Source of the DNA: Streptomyces sp. V3I8
GTDB taxonomy: Bacteria; Actinomycetota; Actinomycetes; Streptomycetales; Streptomycetaceae
Assembly: GCF_030817535.1 (NCBI RefSeq)
Contig: NZ_JAUSZL010000002.1
Location: 2,108,001-2,172,000, forward strand
Direction of reading: 5' to 3'
Length of the DNA: 64,000 nucleotides
Positions 50,556-59,619 of the stretch are shown piece by piece. A program made the position numbers and the translations under genes. Every line of letters begins with the position of its first letter. The first letter of the stretch is position 1. The notes under the pieces were generated by a model that was not told the origin of the DNA, did not search any database, and was given only the letters and a program-made list of their open reading frames with translations.

Positions 50556-52865
50556 ATGTCCGTCGCAGGTACGAGCCGGGGGACGGTGCAGGTGGCAGGT
50601 CGCGAGTTCGGGCATCACCTCGGGCTGCCCCACGCGCTGGCGGCCCTCCCGCTGGCCCCTCTCGTACCCGGCTACCCCCGTCTGGTCGCGGCCCAGCGTG
50701 CCGCAGGCCTGCGCCACCTCGGAGAGCTGCTCGCACCGGCCGGATTACGGGTCCTGGACGGCCTGTTCGTGCCGGCCGGCCCCCGCGGACGACGCCGGGT
50801 CGACGCCACCGTGCTGAGCGGCCTGCGCACCGGCCCCGGCCGGGCGGCCGGACCCGCGGGCGACCTCGCGGCCGAACTGGCCGCACTGCACCGCCGCGAC
50901 CCGCAGGCCCTGCGCGGGGTCCTGCTCTACCAGCTGATCGAACTGCTCCAGGACCATCCGAGCGGCCACCACCCCGCCACCGCGGAGACCTTGGGGATCC
51001 ACGCCGACGAGGCCGCCGGGCTCGTGGCGGCGGCCCGCGCGCGTCCCGCTCTGGACAGCGGGCAGCGGACCGCCGCCGAGTCGCTGGCCGACGCCTGGGC
51101 CGAACACCGGCTGCGCCGCGCGCACCGGCTCCTGGAGCGGCTGCCGCCCTACGGACGCGACCCGTCGCTCACCACCCTCCGGACCACGCTGGCCCGCCGG
51201 CTGCGGAACGCCGACGCCGCGCTGGACGCGGCCCGCGCCGCCGAGCGGGCGGGCGACCGCGAGGCCGCGACGCAGGAGTACCTGCGGGCCCTGCGCCTCG
51301 CGGCGGACGACCGCCGGGCCCTGTTCGGCCTCGTCCGCATCCACCGGCCCCGCCCCGGCGAGGAATCCGGCGACGAGCCGCTGGGCCGTGAACTGCGCCC
51401 GGATTCGGTGGCGTTGACGTGGGACGCGGCCGATCCCGAGGTGGCCTGGCGGATCCTGCGACTGCGGCGGGCCGCACGCGGCGGCACCGAGGTGCACGAG
51501 ATCGACACCGGCGCGGACGGCGCCCGCGGCACCGCGGAGGACCGCGCCGCGCCGCTCGGCAGCGTGGTGCGGTACGTGGTCCTGCCGCTGCGTGAGGGCC
51601 GCGTGGACGGCGTCCCGCTCGTGGCACGGGAACTGCCCGTCACCCCGGAGGTGCGTGAACTGGTGCTGACCGACGGGCGGGAGCGGGTCGAGGGCACCTG
51701 GCGGCCGCCGCCCGGCGCCACCGAGGTGACCGTCGAGCGCACCGGGCCCGACGGCCGCGCCGCGCCGCTCCCCTGCGGGACCGTCCGGTTCACCGCCGCC
51801 GGACTGCCGCCCGGCCGGCACCGCTTCCGGGTCGTCTGCCACTACCGCACGCCCGAGGGCCGGGTCGTCGCCTCCCGCGGCGTCGTGGCGACCCGTACGG
51901 TGCACCGCTGGCCCGACCCCGTGACGACGCTCACGGCCACCGCCGAGGGCGGCGCGATCCGGTTCGCCTGGTCGGGGGCGGCAGGGGCGGCGGGAGCCGC
52001 GGGGTCGGACGGCACCGAGGTGCGGCTGGTGTGCTGGCCCGGTGAAGTTCCTTTGCCCGGAACCGAGTTGGCGGTCTGCGACGTACCCGGGCCGCTGCCC
52101 TGGCCCCGGCAGGAGGGCGACGAGGGCCTGCTGTGTCCGCCGCCCGGCACCCACGCCGAGGTGGCCGCCGTCGCCGTGCTGGGGGAACGGGCCGTGGCGG
52201 GCCCGGCCGTCACCGTCGAGGCACCCGCCGCCGTGACCGGCCTGACCGCGCGGCGGCAGGCGGACGGCCAGGTCCAGGTGGTCCTCGACTGGCCCGAGGG
52301 CACCGGGCAGCTGACCGTCAGCTGGAGCGAGCGCGGCGGGCGCACCGGCGAACGGGCCGTCGCCGCGCACCAGTACCGGCGCCAGGGCTTGCGGCTGCCG
52401 GTCGGCCGGGGCGGCGTCCGCATCAGGGCCGTACCCGCGCCGCGCACCTCGGGGGCGGTGGCCGCGCTGCCGGCGGGCGCCGAGACCGTGCTGCCGCCGG
52501 ACGCATCCGTCGCGTACCGGCTGGTGCCCGCACCGCGCCGGGTGCTGCGGCGGGGCAGCCCCCTGCTCCGCGTCACCCTGTCCTCGCCCGACGGGGAGGT
52601 CCCGGCGGACGGGGAACCTCCGCTGCGGCTGCCCGAGTTCGTGTGCGTCGCGCGCAGCGGTACCCTCCGGCCGCGCGGGCCCGCCGACGGCACGACCGTC
52701 CTCAGGATCGCCGGTGACGAACTGCTGGCGCGCCGCACCGTCGAGCACGAACTGGCCCCGGCCCCCTGCCCGGCCCCGTACACCCTGCGCGGTTTCCTGC
52801 TCGGGGCCGACGCCGCCTCCGTACGGCTCGAAGAACCGTCCCCCGCGACCCTGGTGGTGCGCTGA
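50556..52865 (+). CDS. Beta-rich adaptor-like protein at the head of the GTPase/TerY-P operon
   Basis: A 769-residue protein without a recognised enzymatic motif, signal or membrane helix. Residues about 1-270 are helical (RRAHRLLERLPPYGRDPSLT; AATQEYLRALRLAADDRRAL looks TPR-like). The remaining 500 residues are a chain of fibronectin-III-like beta segments (WPDPVTTLTATAEGGAIRFAW; VTGLTARRQADGQVQVVLDW; QLTVSWSERGGRT). ATG 50556 was chosen; another ATG at 50551 is out of frame. It ends 4 bp before the GTPase gene, so it is in the same operon. It probably scaffolds the downstream GTPases. This is an inference from order and architecture. Confidence 0.6.
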   Translation: MSVAGTSRGTVQVAGREFGHHLGLPHALAALPLAPLVPGYPRLVAAQRAAGLRHLGELLAPAGLRVLDGLFVPAGPRGRRRVDATVLSGLRTGPGRAAGPAGDLAAELAALHRRDPQALRGVLLYQLIELLQDHPSGHHPATAETLGIHADEAAGLVAAARARPALDSGQRTAAESLADAWAEHRLRRAHRLLERLPPYGRDPSLTTLRTTLARRLRNADAALDAARAAERAGDREAATQEYLRALRLAADDRRALFGLVRIHRPRPGEESGDEPLGRELRPDSVALTWDAADPEVAWRILRLRRAARGGTEVHEIDTGADGARGTAEDRAAPLGSVVRYVVLPLREGRVDGVPLVARELPVTPEVRELVLTDGRERVEGTWRPPPGATEVTVERTGPDGRAAPLPCGTVRFTAAGLPPGRHRFRVVCHYRTPEGRVVASRGVVATRTVHRWPDPVTTLTATAEGGAIRFAWSGAAGAAGAAGSDGTEVRLVCWPGEVPLPGTELAVCDVPGPLPWPRQEGDEGLLCPPPGTHAEVAAVAVLGERAVAGPAVTVEAPAAVTGLTARRQADGQVQVVLDWPEGTGQLTVSWSERGGRTGERAVAAHQYRRQGLRLPVGRGGVRIRAVPAPRTSGAVAALPAGAETVLPPDASVAYRLVPAPRRVLRRGSPLLRVTLSSPDGEVPADGEPPLRLPEFVCVARSGTLRPRGPADGTTVLRIAGDELLARRTVEHELAPAPCPAPYTLRGFLLGADAASVRLEEPSPATLVVR

Positions 52866-52869
52866 ATCC

Positions 52870-54117
52870 ATGACGACCGTCATCTGCCCCTACTGCTTCG
52901 CCCGCTCCTCGGCGGCCGGGCTGCCGTACCGCTGTCTGATGATCGCGGGCGGGGTGCGCGGCTCGCAGCCGTGCGGCCCCGAACGCGACGACACATGGGC
53001 GGAGTTCATGGGACCGGGCATCCCGCCGTCGGCCCGGATGCGCGGCCCGGTCTTCACCCGGCCGCGTTCGGCCGCGTCCAGGCTGCGACCCGCCACGAAC
53101 GCCGGGCCCGCCCTCTGTCCGGGCTGCGGCGTGACCACGACGGTACGGGTGTGCGGGTCCTGCCACAGCGATCTGCCCAGCGACTACTGCGAGCAGGACA
53201 GCCGCATCATCGCCCTGGTCGGCGCGAAGGCGTCCGGCAAGAGCACCTATGTCGCCGTGCTGGTCAACGAGTTGAACCGGCGCGTCGGCCAGGCCTTCGA
53301 CGCCTCGCTCGCCGCGATGGGCCAGGGCACCCAGCAGCGCGACAAGGAGATGGCGCAGGACCTGTACGAGCGGCTGCGGCTGCCGGACGCGACCCGCCCG
53401 GCCGCGCTGGGCTTCAACGACCCGCTCCTGTACCGGCTGAGCCTGCCCCGGCGCCGGCGGTTCGGTGCGGGCAGCCGGCACACGACCCTCGTGTTCTTCG
53501 ACGCGGCGGGCGAGGACCTGGCGGGCGCCGAGGCCGTGGACCGCTACACCCGCTACCTCGGCGCGGCCGACGGCATCATCCTGCTGGTCGACCCGCTGCA
53601 GCTGGGCTCCGTGCGGGACCGGCTGCCGCTGGGCGAGGGGCCGCCGCTGCCCGCCGTGGAGACGCCGCCGCAGCAGATCGCGGCGGACCTCGCCACCCAG
53701 CTGCGGGCGCACGGCAGGGGCGGCTCACGCGGCCGGGTGAGTACGCCCATGGCGGTGGCCGTGACGAAGACGGACATGCTGCGGCCGCTGCTCGACCCGC
53801 ACTCACCCCTGCTCGACAGCGCCACCCACGACGGCGGGACCCTCGACGAGGACGACCGGCTCGCCGTGCACGAGGAACTGCGGTCCCTGCTGGCGGACTG
53901 GGACGCGGGAGCGCTGTACCGGCAACTGGAGCGGGACTTCGCGCAGGTCTCGCTGTTCGGCCTCTCGGCCCTGGGCGCGCCGCCGCCCGCCGACGCCCCG
54001 GCGGACGTGCCGAAGTCCGGGCCGCAGCCGTTGCGCGTGGAGGATCCACTGCTGTGGCTGCTGGCCCGTCGCGGTCTGCTGCCGGTGACGAACGCGGCGA
54101 AGGGACAGTCCAGGTGA
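52870..54117 (+). CDS. Zinc-ribbon TRAFAC-like GTPase of the double-GTPase (DO-GTPase) group
   Basis: A 415-residue GTPase. Two zinc-ribbon pairs open the protein (VICPYCFARS and ALCPGCGVTTTVRVCGSCHS). The P-loop is IIALVGAKASGKSTYVAVL (G118-T126), the switch-II region TLVFFDAAGEDLAGAEAVD, and the base-specificity motif AVAVTKTDMLRPLL. Family members of this kind are encoded next to GAP1-domain proteins and a second, membrane-bound GTPase, as here. The stop overlaps the GAP1 start (GTGA). It is thought to be a regulatory switch in a predicted conflict or stress-response system; its target is unknown. Confidence 0.85.
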   Translation: MTTVICPYCFARSSAAGLPYRCLMIAGGVRGSQPCGPERDDTWAEFMGPGIPPSARMRGPVFTRPRSAASRLRPATNAGPALCPGCGVTTTVRVCGSCHSDLPSDYCEQDSRIIALVGAKASGKSTYVAVLVNELNRRVGQAFDASLAAMGQGTQQRDKEMAQDLYERLRLPDATRPAALGFNDPLLYRLSLPRRRRFGAGSRHTTLVFFDAAGEDLAGAEAVDRYTRYLGAADGIILLVDPLQLGSVRDRLPLGEGPPLPAVETPPQQIAADLATQLRAHGRGGSRGRVSTPMAVAVTKTDMLRPLLDPHSPLLDSATHDGGTLDEDDRLAVHEELRSLLADWDAGALYRQLERDFAQVSLFGLSALGAPPPADAPADVPKSGPQPLRVEDPLLWLLARRGLLPVTNAAKGQSR

Positions 54118-56939
54118 CGCTCTCCCAGCTCCACTACACCTCGGCGCCGCCCGGACCCGACGGCTCCGGCTTCCGGTTCACGGCGGTGAGCGACGGCGTA
54201 CCGCAGGGCGTGCTCAGGGAGGCGGAGCAGCTCATCGGGTACGAGCCGCCGCGCGACCGGCCCGCCCGGCCCGACGCCGGTGAACTGGCGGACTTCCCCA
54301 CGGCGTTCAGCTTCAGCGAACTCTCCGACGGCGGGCGGCTGCTGAGCCGGTCCGTGTACACGGGCATCGACTACAGCGGGCGCTGGGGCAACTTCCACGC
54401 ACACGCCTGCCTCCTGCCCGCCGGGGCCCGGCTGCCGGACGGCGCGCTGCCCATCACGGCCTGGGAGTCGCGGCGTTGGACCCGCACCACACCTGACGGC
54501 GGGAGGCCCGAACCGATCGACCGCCTGGAGCCGTCGGGGCTCATGCAGCACGACACGCTGGTCGCCTTCGCGGCGTCCCGCGCCGACCGGCTCGCGGCGG
54601 TCCTCGCCGACGTCCGGGCGGTCGCAAAGGACCCGGGGGCCGGGCAGGTCGTGCTGGTGGAGCGGGACAGCGCGGCCGTGGCCCAGTGGATCGCGCTGGC
54701 CTGCGCGGCGCTGCCGCGCGAGCAGGCGCACCGGCTGACCTTCACGACGTACACGCGACGGCCGGCGCAGGCCAGGCAGCAGGTCGTCGGCGCGCTGCCG
54801 TCGTCCGAGACCGTGGCGTACGGCCACCGGCACCGGGTCCACGACTGCACCCGGCCCCCCGCGCCGGCCGACGCGGGGGACCCGGACCCGTGGGCGCAGG
54901 TGTGCGCCCTGGTGTGGCGGGCGGGCCGGCCCGACCTGTTCCGGCATCACGGGCCCGACCTCGGTTCGCTGGCCGCGGCGGCGCTCACCGCCGGGATCGC
55001 GCTGCCCGCGGCGGCCCTCGCGGCCGCCACGCACTGGGTCCGCGACCGTGCGGGCAGCCTGCCCGAGGAGGAACTGGCGCGGTTCGTCACCGCGCTGTGC
55101 GAGGTACGGCCGCCGGACGGCACGGCATCCGGCACGGAAGCCGTGCCGTCCGGCGCGGAAGCCGGGACGGCGTCCGACGCGGCGTCTGCGGACGGTTTCG
55201 CCGACGGGCTGGGCGCGCTGTTCGCACGCCTCGACGGGCAGGTGCCCGCCGCCGTCACCGCGCCGCTCGCCGCGCGGGTGCTGGACGCGGCGGTGCGCGG
55301 CGACGGGCCCGTCCCCGTCGTCCACGGCGCCTCGTTCACGCCCCAGGTGCGGATGCGGCTCGGCAAGGAGCTGGGGCACGCGGTCCGCGCGGGCGTCGCC
55401 GACCCGGCGCGGCCCCCGGCCGGGCGACCGCTCGGCCTGCTGCGGGTCGCCGACCTGCTGGACGTCGACTGCACCGACCTCCTCCCGGAACTCGCGGCAC
55501 GGCTGGCCCGGTCCCTGATGGACCTCCCGGAGGCCCGGGTACCCGTCTCCGCGGCGGGCCCGGACGCACGTACGGGCGCGTACACGGGCCCGCGTACGGA
55601 CGGGGGATGGGCGAGCCGGACCGCCCCGGCCGCGACCGCCGGCCGCGACGGCGCGACCCCCTGGTGGAGCACCCGCTCGGACCCCACGGCGGCAGGCACC
55701 GGCACCGGGAACGGGGCCGGCAGCGGGCACGGTGACGACGGTGGGCAGGGTGGCGGTGGGCCCGTCGACCGGCAGGATCTCGCCGCGCTGCGTGACGCCG
55801 TCGCCGAGCACCCCACCCTCCGGATCGCCCTCTTCGGCGCGCTCGACGCCGTCGCCGCCGCCCGGCCGGTGGCCGCCGCGCGGATGCTGGCCGTCGCGGA
55901 CCTGCCCGTACGGGGCCACCCGGGGTTCCCGCACCTGCGGATGTGCGCGTCGAACGCGCTGCCCACGGGGGTGGGCGACCGGCTCACGGCGTTCCACGGC
56001 GTGGTGCGTACCGCGGGGGTCTCGGCGCACGCCGAGCCGGCCGTCCTGCGGACCGCGCTCGGCCTGGTGTGGCCCGGTGAACTGCCCACGGGGCAGGAGG
56101 CGAGCCTGCTGCTCAACCAGCTCGGCTCCGACCTGCACCGCGCCGCCGGCACCCGGGACCTGCTGATCGACGCCGCCCTCGCGGCACCGGCCGACGACCG
56201 CGACGTCCCGGTGCTCGCCGCCGACCTGCTGCGCTGCTTCACCACGGAACTGGAACCGGAGCGGCGCGCCGCGCTCCTGCTGCTGGAGTTCGCGGGCCTG
56301 CTCGGCACCGAGGGCGAGGGGCTGGACTGGGTACGGCGCGCGGCGGCGCTCACCGTGAACGCCCGCTCCCTGCCCGCGCCGGTCCTCGAACGGGTGCACC
56401 GTGCCCTGGCGCGCCGCCTGCTGTCCGGCGCGGTGCCGCCCGGTGAGCTGTACGCGCTGGCCCTCTCCGGCGACCCCGCCCTGCTCGCGGCGTACGAGCG
56501 GGCGGCCCGGTCCGCCCCGGTGGGCGACCGGCTGCGCACCGTCCCGCACTACGTCGCCGAGTGTTTCTGCGACTGGAGTTCGCACGCGGGTACGCACCCG
56601 GCGTGGGACGAGACGTGTGCCGTGCTGCTGGCCAAGGTGCTGCGGCCGATCGTGCGGGCGCTGCCCGCCGAGAACCTGACGCAGGTCGAGGCGGACCTCG
56701 CCCGGGCCGGCCGCGGCAAGCTCGACGCCTTCCGGTCCTGGAACCGGCCCGGCGCGCTCGGCCGCCTCGCGGGCCGGTTCACCGGTCGCGGACGTGGCAG
56801 GGGCGACGGCACGGACGGCGGCGCGGACAGTGGCACGGGCAGTGGCACGGGCAGTGGCAGTGGCAGTGGCAGGCACGACGATCCGTCCTCGCGGTACGGG
56901 GACGTGGCACCCCCGTACGACGGCGGGGAACGCCGGTGA
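54114..56939 (+). CDS. GTPase-associated protein 1 (GAP1-like) with N2, M and C regions
   Basis: A 941-residue protein. The N-terminal 160 residues carry the GAP1-N2 pattern: SQLHYTSAPPGPDGSGFRFT, VPQGVLREAEQLIGYEPPRD, AFSFSELSDGGRLLSRSVYT and GRWGNFHAHACLLPAGARLP. A middle helical region and a long alpha-solenoid-like C-terminal part follow, split by Gly-rich linkers (GTGTGNGAGSGHGDDGGQGG; tail with GSGSGSG repeats). Such proteins are always coded with double-GTPase genes and are named for that. No catalytic site is known. GTG 54114 overlaps the preceding stop, and its own stop overlaps the next start. Confidence 0.83.
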   Translation: MTLSQLHYTSAPPGPDGSGFRFTAVSDGVPQGVLREAEQLIGYEPPRDRPARPDAGELADFPTAFSFSELSDGGRLLSRSVYTGIDYSGRWGNFHAHACLLPAGARLPDGALPITAWESRRWTRTTPDGGRPEPIDRLEPSGLMQHDTLVAFAASRADRLAAVLADVRAVAKDPGAGQVVLVERDSAAVAQWIALACAALPREQAHRLTFTTYTRRPAQARQQVVGALPSSETVAYGHRHRVHDCTRPPAPADAGDPDPWAQVCALVWRAGRPDLFRHHGPDLGSLAAAALTAGIALPAAALAAATHWVRDRAGSLPEEELARFVTALCEVRPPDGTASGTEAVPSGAEAGTASDAASADGFADGLGALFARLDGQVPAAVTAPLAARVLDAAVRGDGPVPVVHGASFTPQVRMRLGKELGHAVRAGVADPARPPAGRPLGLLRVADLLDVDCTDLLPELAARLARSLMDLPEARVPVSAAGPDARTGAYTGPRTDGGWASRTAPAATAGRDGATPWWSTRSDPTAAGTGTGNGAGSGHGDDGGQGGGGPVDRQDLAALRDAVAEHPTLRIALFGALDAVAAARPVAAARMLAVADLPVRGHPGFPHLRMCASNALPTGVGDRLTAFHGVVRTAGVSAHAEPAVLRTALGLVWPGELPTGQEASLLLNQLGSDLHRAAGTRDLLIDAALAAPADDRDVPVLAADLLRCFTTELEPERRAALLLLEFAGLLGTEGEGLDWVRRAAALTVNARSLPAPVLERVHRALARRLLSGAVPPGELYALALSGDPALLAAYERAARSAPVGDRLRTVPHYVAECFCDWSSHAGTHPAWDETCAVLLAKVLRPIVRALPAENLTQVEADLARAGRGKLDAFRSWNRPGALGRLAGRFTGRGRGRGDGTDGGADSGTGSGTGSGSGSGRHDDPSSRYGDVAPPYDGGERR

Positions 56940-58771
56940 ACCTCCTCGTGCAGTGCGTCCTCGGCTTCGTGGCGCTGGTCGCGGGCGTCGTCTGTCTCTG
57001 CAACGCCCTGTGGCAGCTCCTCGCCCAGGGCGTGACGGCGGTGTGCCGTGCCCTGGGTCCGTGGCACGAGGGCCGCACCGACAGCCGCGTGCCGGGCGCC
57101 GGTGCCGGCGAACCGGCCGAACTCGCCTACTGGTGGCGGCAGATGTGGGTGGACGCGACCACGGCGGGCAACTTCGGCATCCAGATCGTCTGGGCCCAGT
57201 TCACCCACCGATGGATGCGCCGCACGACCGCGAACCTGTTCCGGGGGGTCCGCTCCACGGGGCGCGTCGAGCGCAACTCGTTCGTGCGGACGGTGATGTG
57301 GCTCCTCGCGCCCGGCACCTTCCTCGGCGCGCTCGCCGGCGCCTCGCTCGCCACCGTGCTCCTCTCCCTGGCGCTGGTGGTCTTCGCCCTGCTGCTCGCA
57401 CTCGTGTGGCTGGGCGCCGCCGGCACCGCGCTGGTGCTGCGCGGCGCGGACCGCGGCTGGGTGACGGTCCGGCACATCCGCGTCAAGTGCCCGTACCCGG
57501 GCTGCTACCGGCCGGTGCCCCTCGCGGTGCACCGCTGCCCCGGGTGCCGGGCACCGCACGCCCGGCTGCGCCCCGGCCGGTACGGCGCGCTGTGGCACAC
57601 GTGCTCCTGCGGGCAGCGGCTCGGGGCGGCCCGCCTCGTCAAACGCAGCCGTCTCACCGCCCTGTGCCCGCACTGCGACCAGGTGCTGCCGAACGCGGTG
57701 GGCACCACCCGGGTCGTGCACGCGCCGCTGATCGGCGGCACCTCGTCGGGCAAGACGATGCTGATGGCCGCCATGGTCGAGGGGCTGCAGGCCTGGTCGC
57801 AGCGGAGCGGCCTGCGCGTCGAGTACGCGTCGAAGGACGACCGGCAGGCCGCGGTCTCCCTCGGCCGGCAGCTGGCACAGGCCACCTGGGCCCATGCCAC
57901 GACGGGCGGGCAGCCCCGCGCCTTCATGCTGCTGGTCACGCTGAAGCGGCGCCGCCGGCTGCTCTACCTCTACGACCCGATGGGCGAGTCCCTCGCGGAC
58001 GCCGAGCGGGTGCGCGCCCAGCACTACCTCGCGCACACCGACGGGGTCGTCCTGGTCGCGGACGTACTCGCCGAGCCGACGGTACGGACGGGACTGAGCG
58101 GCGCCGACGCCGAGCGGGCCACCGCCGCACGGCCCTCGCCGCAGGGTCCGTGGGAGACGTACCAGCGGCTGGCGGGCGAGCTGTCGGCGCTCACCGGGCG
58201 GCGCGGCAAACTGTCCGTGGCCACGGTCGTCACCAAGCGGGACGTCCTCGACCGGCTCGACTCGCTGCCGGTGGCGGGTGCCCGGATCGACACCTGGCTG
58301 ACGGAGATCGGCCTCGGCAGGCTCGTCCGCGCCCTCGGCCACGACTTCAGGGCCGACCGCTACTGGGCGGTCAGCGCGCACGCGGCCACCGGTACGGGCC
58401 CGCTGGAGAGCGAGCAGCGCCGGGCCGCCGAGCCCGTGCTGTGGCTGCTGGCCGGCTCGGGCCTGCGCACGGGCGCCCTGATCGGCCCCGACCCGGCCCG
58501 CGGCGCCGGCGGGACCGGCGGGTCCGGTGACCGCCCGTCCGGCGGCCCCCGGACCGGGAAGTCGCGGACCGGGAAGTCCCGGATCGGCGGTCCCCGGGTG
58601 GGCGGACTCCGGATCGGCGGTCCCCGCGTCGGCGGCCCCCGGACCGGCGGTCCCGGAACCGGCACGGCGGACAGCGCGGTCGCCCCGGTCGCCCCGGTCG
58701 GTTCCGGCGGCCCGGGTGGCTCCGGCAGCCCGGACACGTCCGACGACGAGGAGAGGTCCGACACCGCATGA
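56936..58771 (+). CDS. Membrane-anchored double-GTPase-group protein with zinc ribbons
   Basis: A 611-residue membrane protein. Hydrophobic helices at about residues 3-35 (LVQCVLGFVALVAGVVCLCN) and 120-165 (MWLLAPGTFLGALAGASLAT, LSLALVVFALLLALVWLGA). Cys pairs follow: VKCPYPGCYRP, HRCPGCRAPH, HTCSCGQRL and LCPHCDQVL. The GTPase domain has the P-loop LIGGTSSGKTMLMAAMVEGL (G267-T274), a DPMG switch (LYLYDPMGESLADA) and VVTKRDVLDRL. The C-terminus is an Arg/Gly/Pro repeat (SRTGKSRIGGPRVGGLRI). GTG 56936 overlaps the GAP1 stop. It probably anchors the GTPase pair at the membrane. Confidence 0.82.
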   Translation: MNLLVQCVLGFVALVAGVVCLCNALWQLLAQGVTAVCRALGPWHEGRTDSRVPGAGAGEPAELAYWWRQMWVDATTAGNFGIQIVWAQFTHRWMRRTTANLFRGVRSTGRVERNSFVRTVMWLLAPGTFLGALAGASLATVLLSLALVVFALLLALVWLGAAGTALVLRGADRGWVTVRHIRVKCPYPGCYRPVPLAVHRCPGCRAPHARLRPGRYGALWHTCSCGQRLGAARLVKRSRLTALCPHCDQVLPNAVGTTRVVHAPLIGGTSSGKTMLMAAMVEGLQAWSQRSGLRVEYASKDDRQAAVSLGRQLAQATWAHATTGGQPRAFMLLVTLKRRRRLLYLYDPMGESLADAERVRAQHYLAHTDGVVLVADVLAEPTVRTGLSGADAERATAARPSPQGPWETYQRLAGELSALTGRRGKLSVATVVTKRDVLDRLDSLPVAGARIDTWLTEIGLGRLVRALGHDFRADRYWAVSAHAATGTGPLESEQRRAAEPVLWLLAGSGLRTGALIGPDPARGAGGTGGSGDRPSGGPRTGKSRTGKSRIGGPRVGGLRIGGPRVGGPRTGGPGTGTADSAVAPVAPVGSGGPGGSGSPDTSDDEERSDTA

Positions 58772-58890
58772 GTACCGTGACGCGACAGATCGGGCGGGGG
58801 CGTCGCACGGCCCTCGGTCTGTTCATCGGCTCCCTGGTCCTGACGGGCGCGTCCCTCGTCGCGGCCGTCGTCCTGTACGCGACGCACTGA
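58768..58890 (+). CDS. 40-residue single-helix membrane peptide
   Basis: A short ORF overlapping the preceding GTPase stop (ATGA) and ending 42 bp before the vWA gene. The translation MSTVTRQIGRGRRTALGLFI continues into GSLVLTGASLVAAVVLYATH: a basic N-terminus and one hydrophobic helix of about 23 residues. Coupling and operon position support that it is real. It may be a small partner of the membrane GTPase or a holin-like effector. No homologous family was recognised. Confidence 0.65.
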   Translation: MSTVTRQIGRGRRTALGLFIGSLVLTGASLVAAVVLYATH

Positions 58891-58932
58891 CCCAGGTCGG
58901 GAACCGACCGACACACCAAGGAAGGACACGCA

Positions 58933-59619
58933 GTGAGTGACATTCCCGGCGGGCCCATGGCGAGCCGTCCGGTCCACTTCATCTGGCTGCTCGACTGCTC
59001 GTACTCGATGCAGGGCGAGAAGATCGCCCGGCTCAACTACGCGATCCGGGAGGCCGTCCCGGAGATGCGCGCGGTGGCCCACGACAACCCGGCGGCCCAA
59101 CTGCTGCTGCGTACGGTCACGTTCTCCACGACGGCCACGTGGCACCACCAGACGCCCGTCCCCGTCGACGACTTCACCTGGCAGGACGTCGAGGTGGACG
59201 GGATGACCAACCTGGGCGAGGCGCTGAGCCTGGTCTCGCGCGAGCTGCAGAGCCCGCCGATGCCGCAGCGGGCCCTGAAGCCGGTCCTCGCGCTGGTCTC
59301 GGACGGTGTGCCGACCGACGACTGGAAGGCGGGCCTCAAGGCGATCGACGCGACGCCCTGGGGGCGCAAGGCGGTCCGGGTCGCGATCGCCGTCGGCCAC
59401 GACGCGGACCGCTCCGTGCTGCAGGAGTTCCTCGCCAACCCGGAGCTCCAGCCGCTGGACGCCAACAGCCCCAAGCAGCTCGCGGCGGCGATCCGGTGGG
59501 CCTCCACGGCGGCGGTCAAGGCGGCCTCGCAGCCGGTCGCCGGCTCCGCGGACCCGCTGGCGAAGCAGCCGTTCGCGCCGCCGGTCCTCGACGACGACGA
59601 TGACGACGACGTGTGGTGA
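58933..59619 (+). CDS. TerY/YegL-like vWA-domain protein
   Basis: A 228-residue protein made of one von Willebrand A domain with a complete metal-ion-dependent adhesion site: FIWLLDCSYSMQGEKIARLN (DxSxS), DGMTNLGEALSLVSRE (Thr) and LALVSDGVPTDDWKAGLKAI (Asp). The C-terminus is an acid tail of seven aspartates (LDDDDDDDVW). Together with the PP2C and kinase genes that follow, it forms a TerY-P-type triad, known from E. coli yegL-yegK-yegI and tellurite/stress clusters. GTG 58933 follows AAGGA. It overlaps the phosphatase start. It is likely the substrate-binding or phosphorylated switch of the triad. Confidence 0.9.
   Translation: MSDIPGGPMASRPVHFIWLLDCSYSMQGEKIARLNYAIREAVPEMRAVAHDNPAAQLLLRTVTFSTTATWHHQTPVPVDDFTWQDVEVDGMTNLGEALSLVSRELQSPPMPQRALKPVLALVSDGVPTDDWKAGLKAIDATPWGRKAVRVAIAVGHDADRSVLQEFLANPELQPLDANSPKQLAAAIRWASTAAVKAASQPVAGSADPLAKQPFAPPVLDDDDDDDVW

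Noticed and set aside
53553..56876. Very long antisense frame (1107 codons) opposite the GAP1 gene
   Set aside because: Open antisense frames are common in GC-rich genes. Its translation is Arg/Gly/Pro-rich and shows no domain, while the sense frame has clear motifs.
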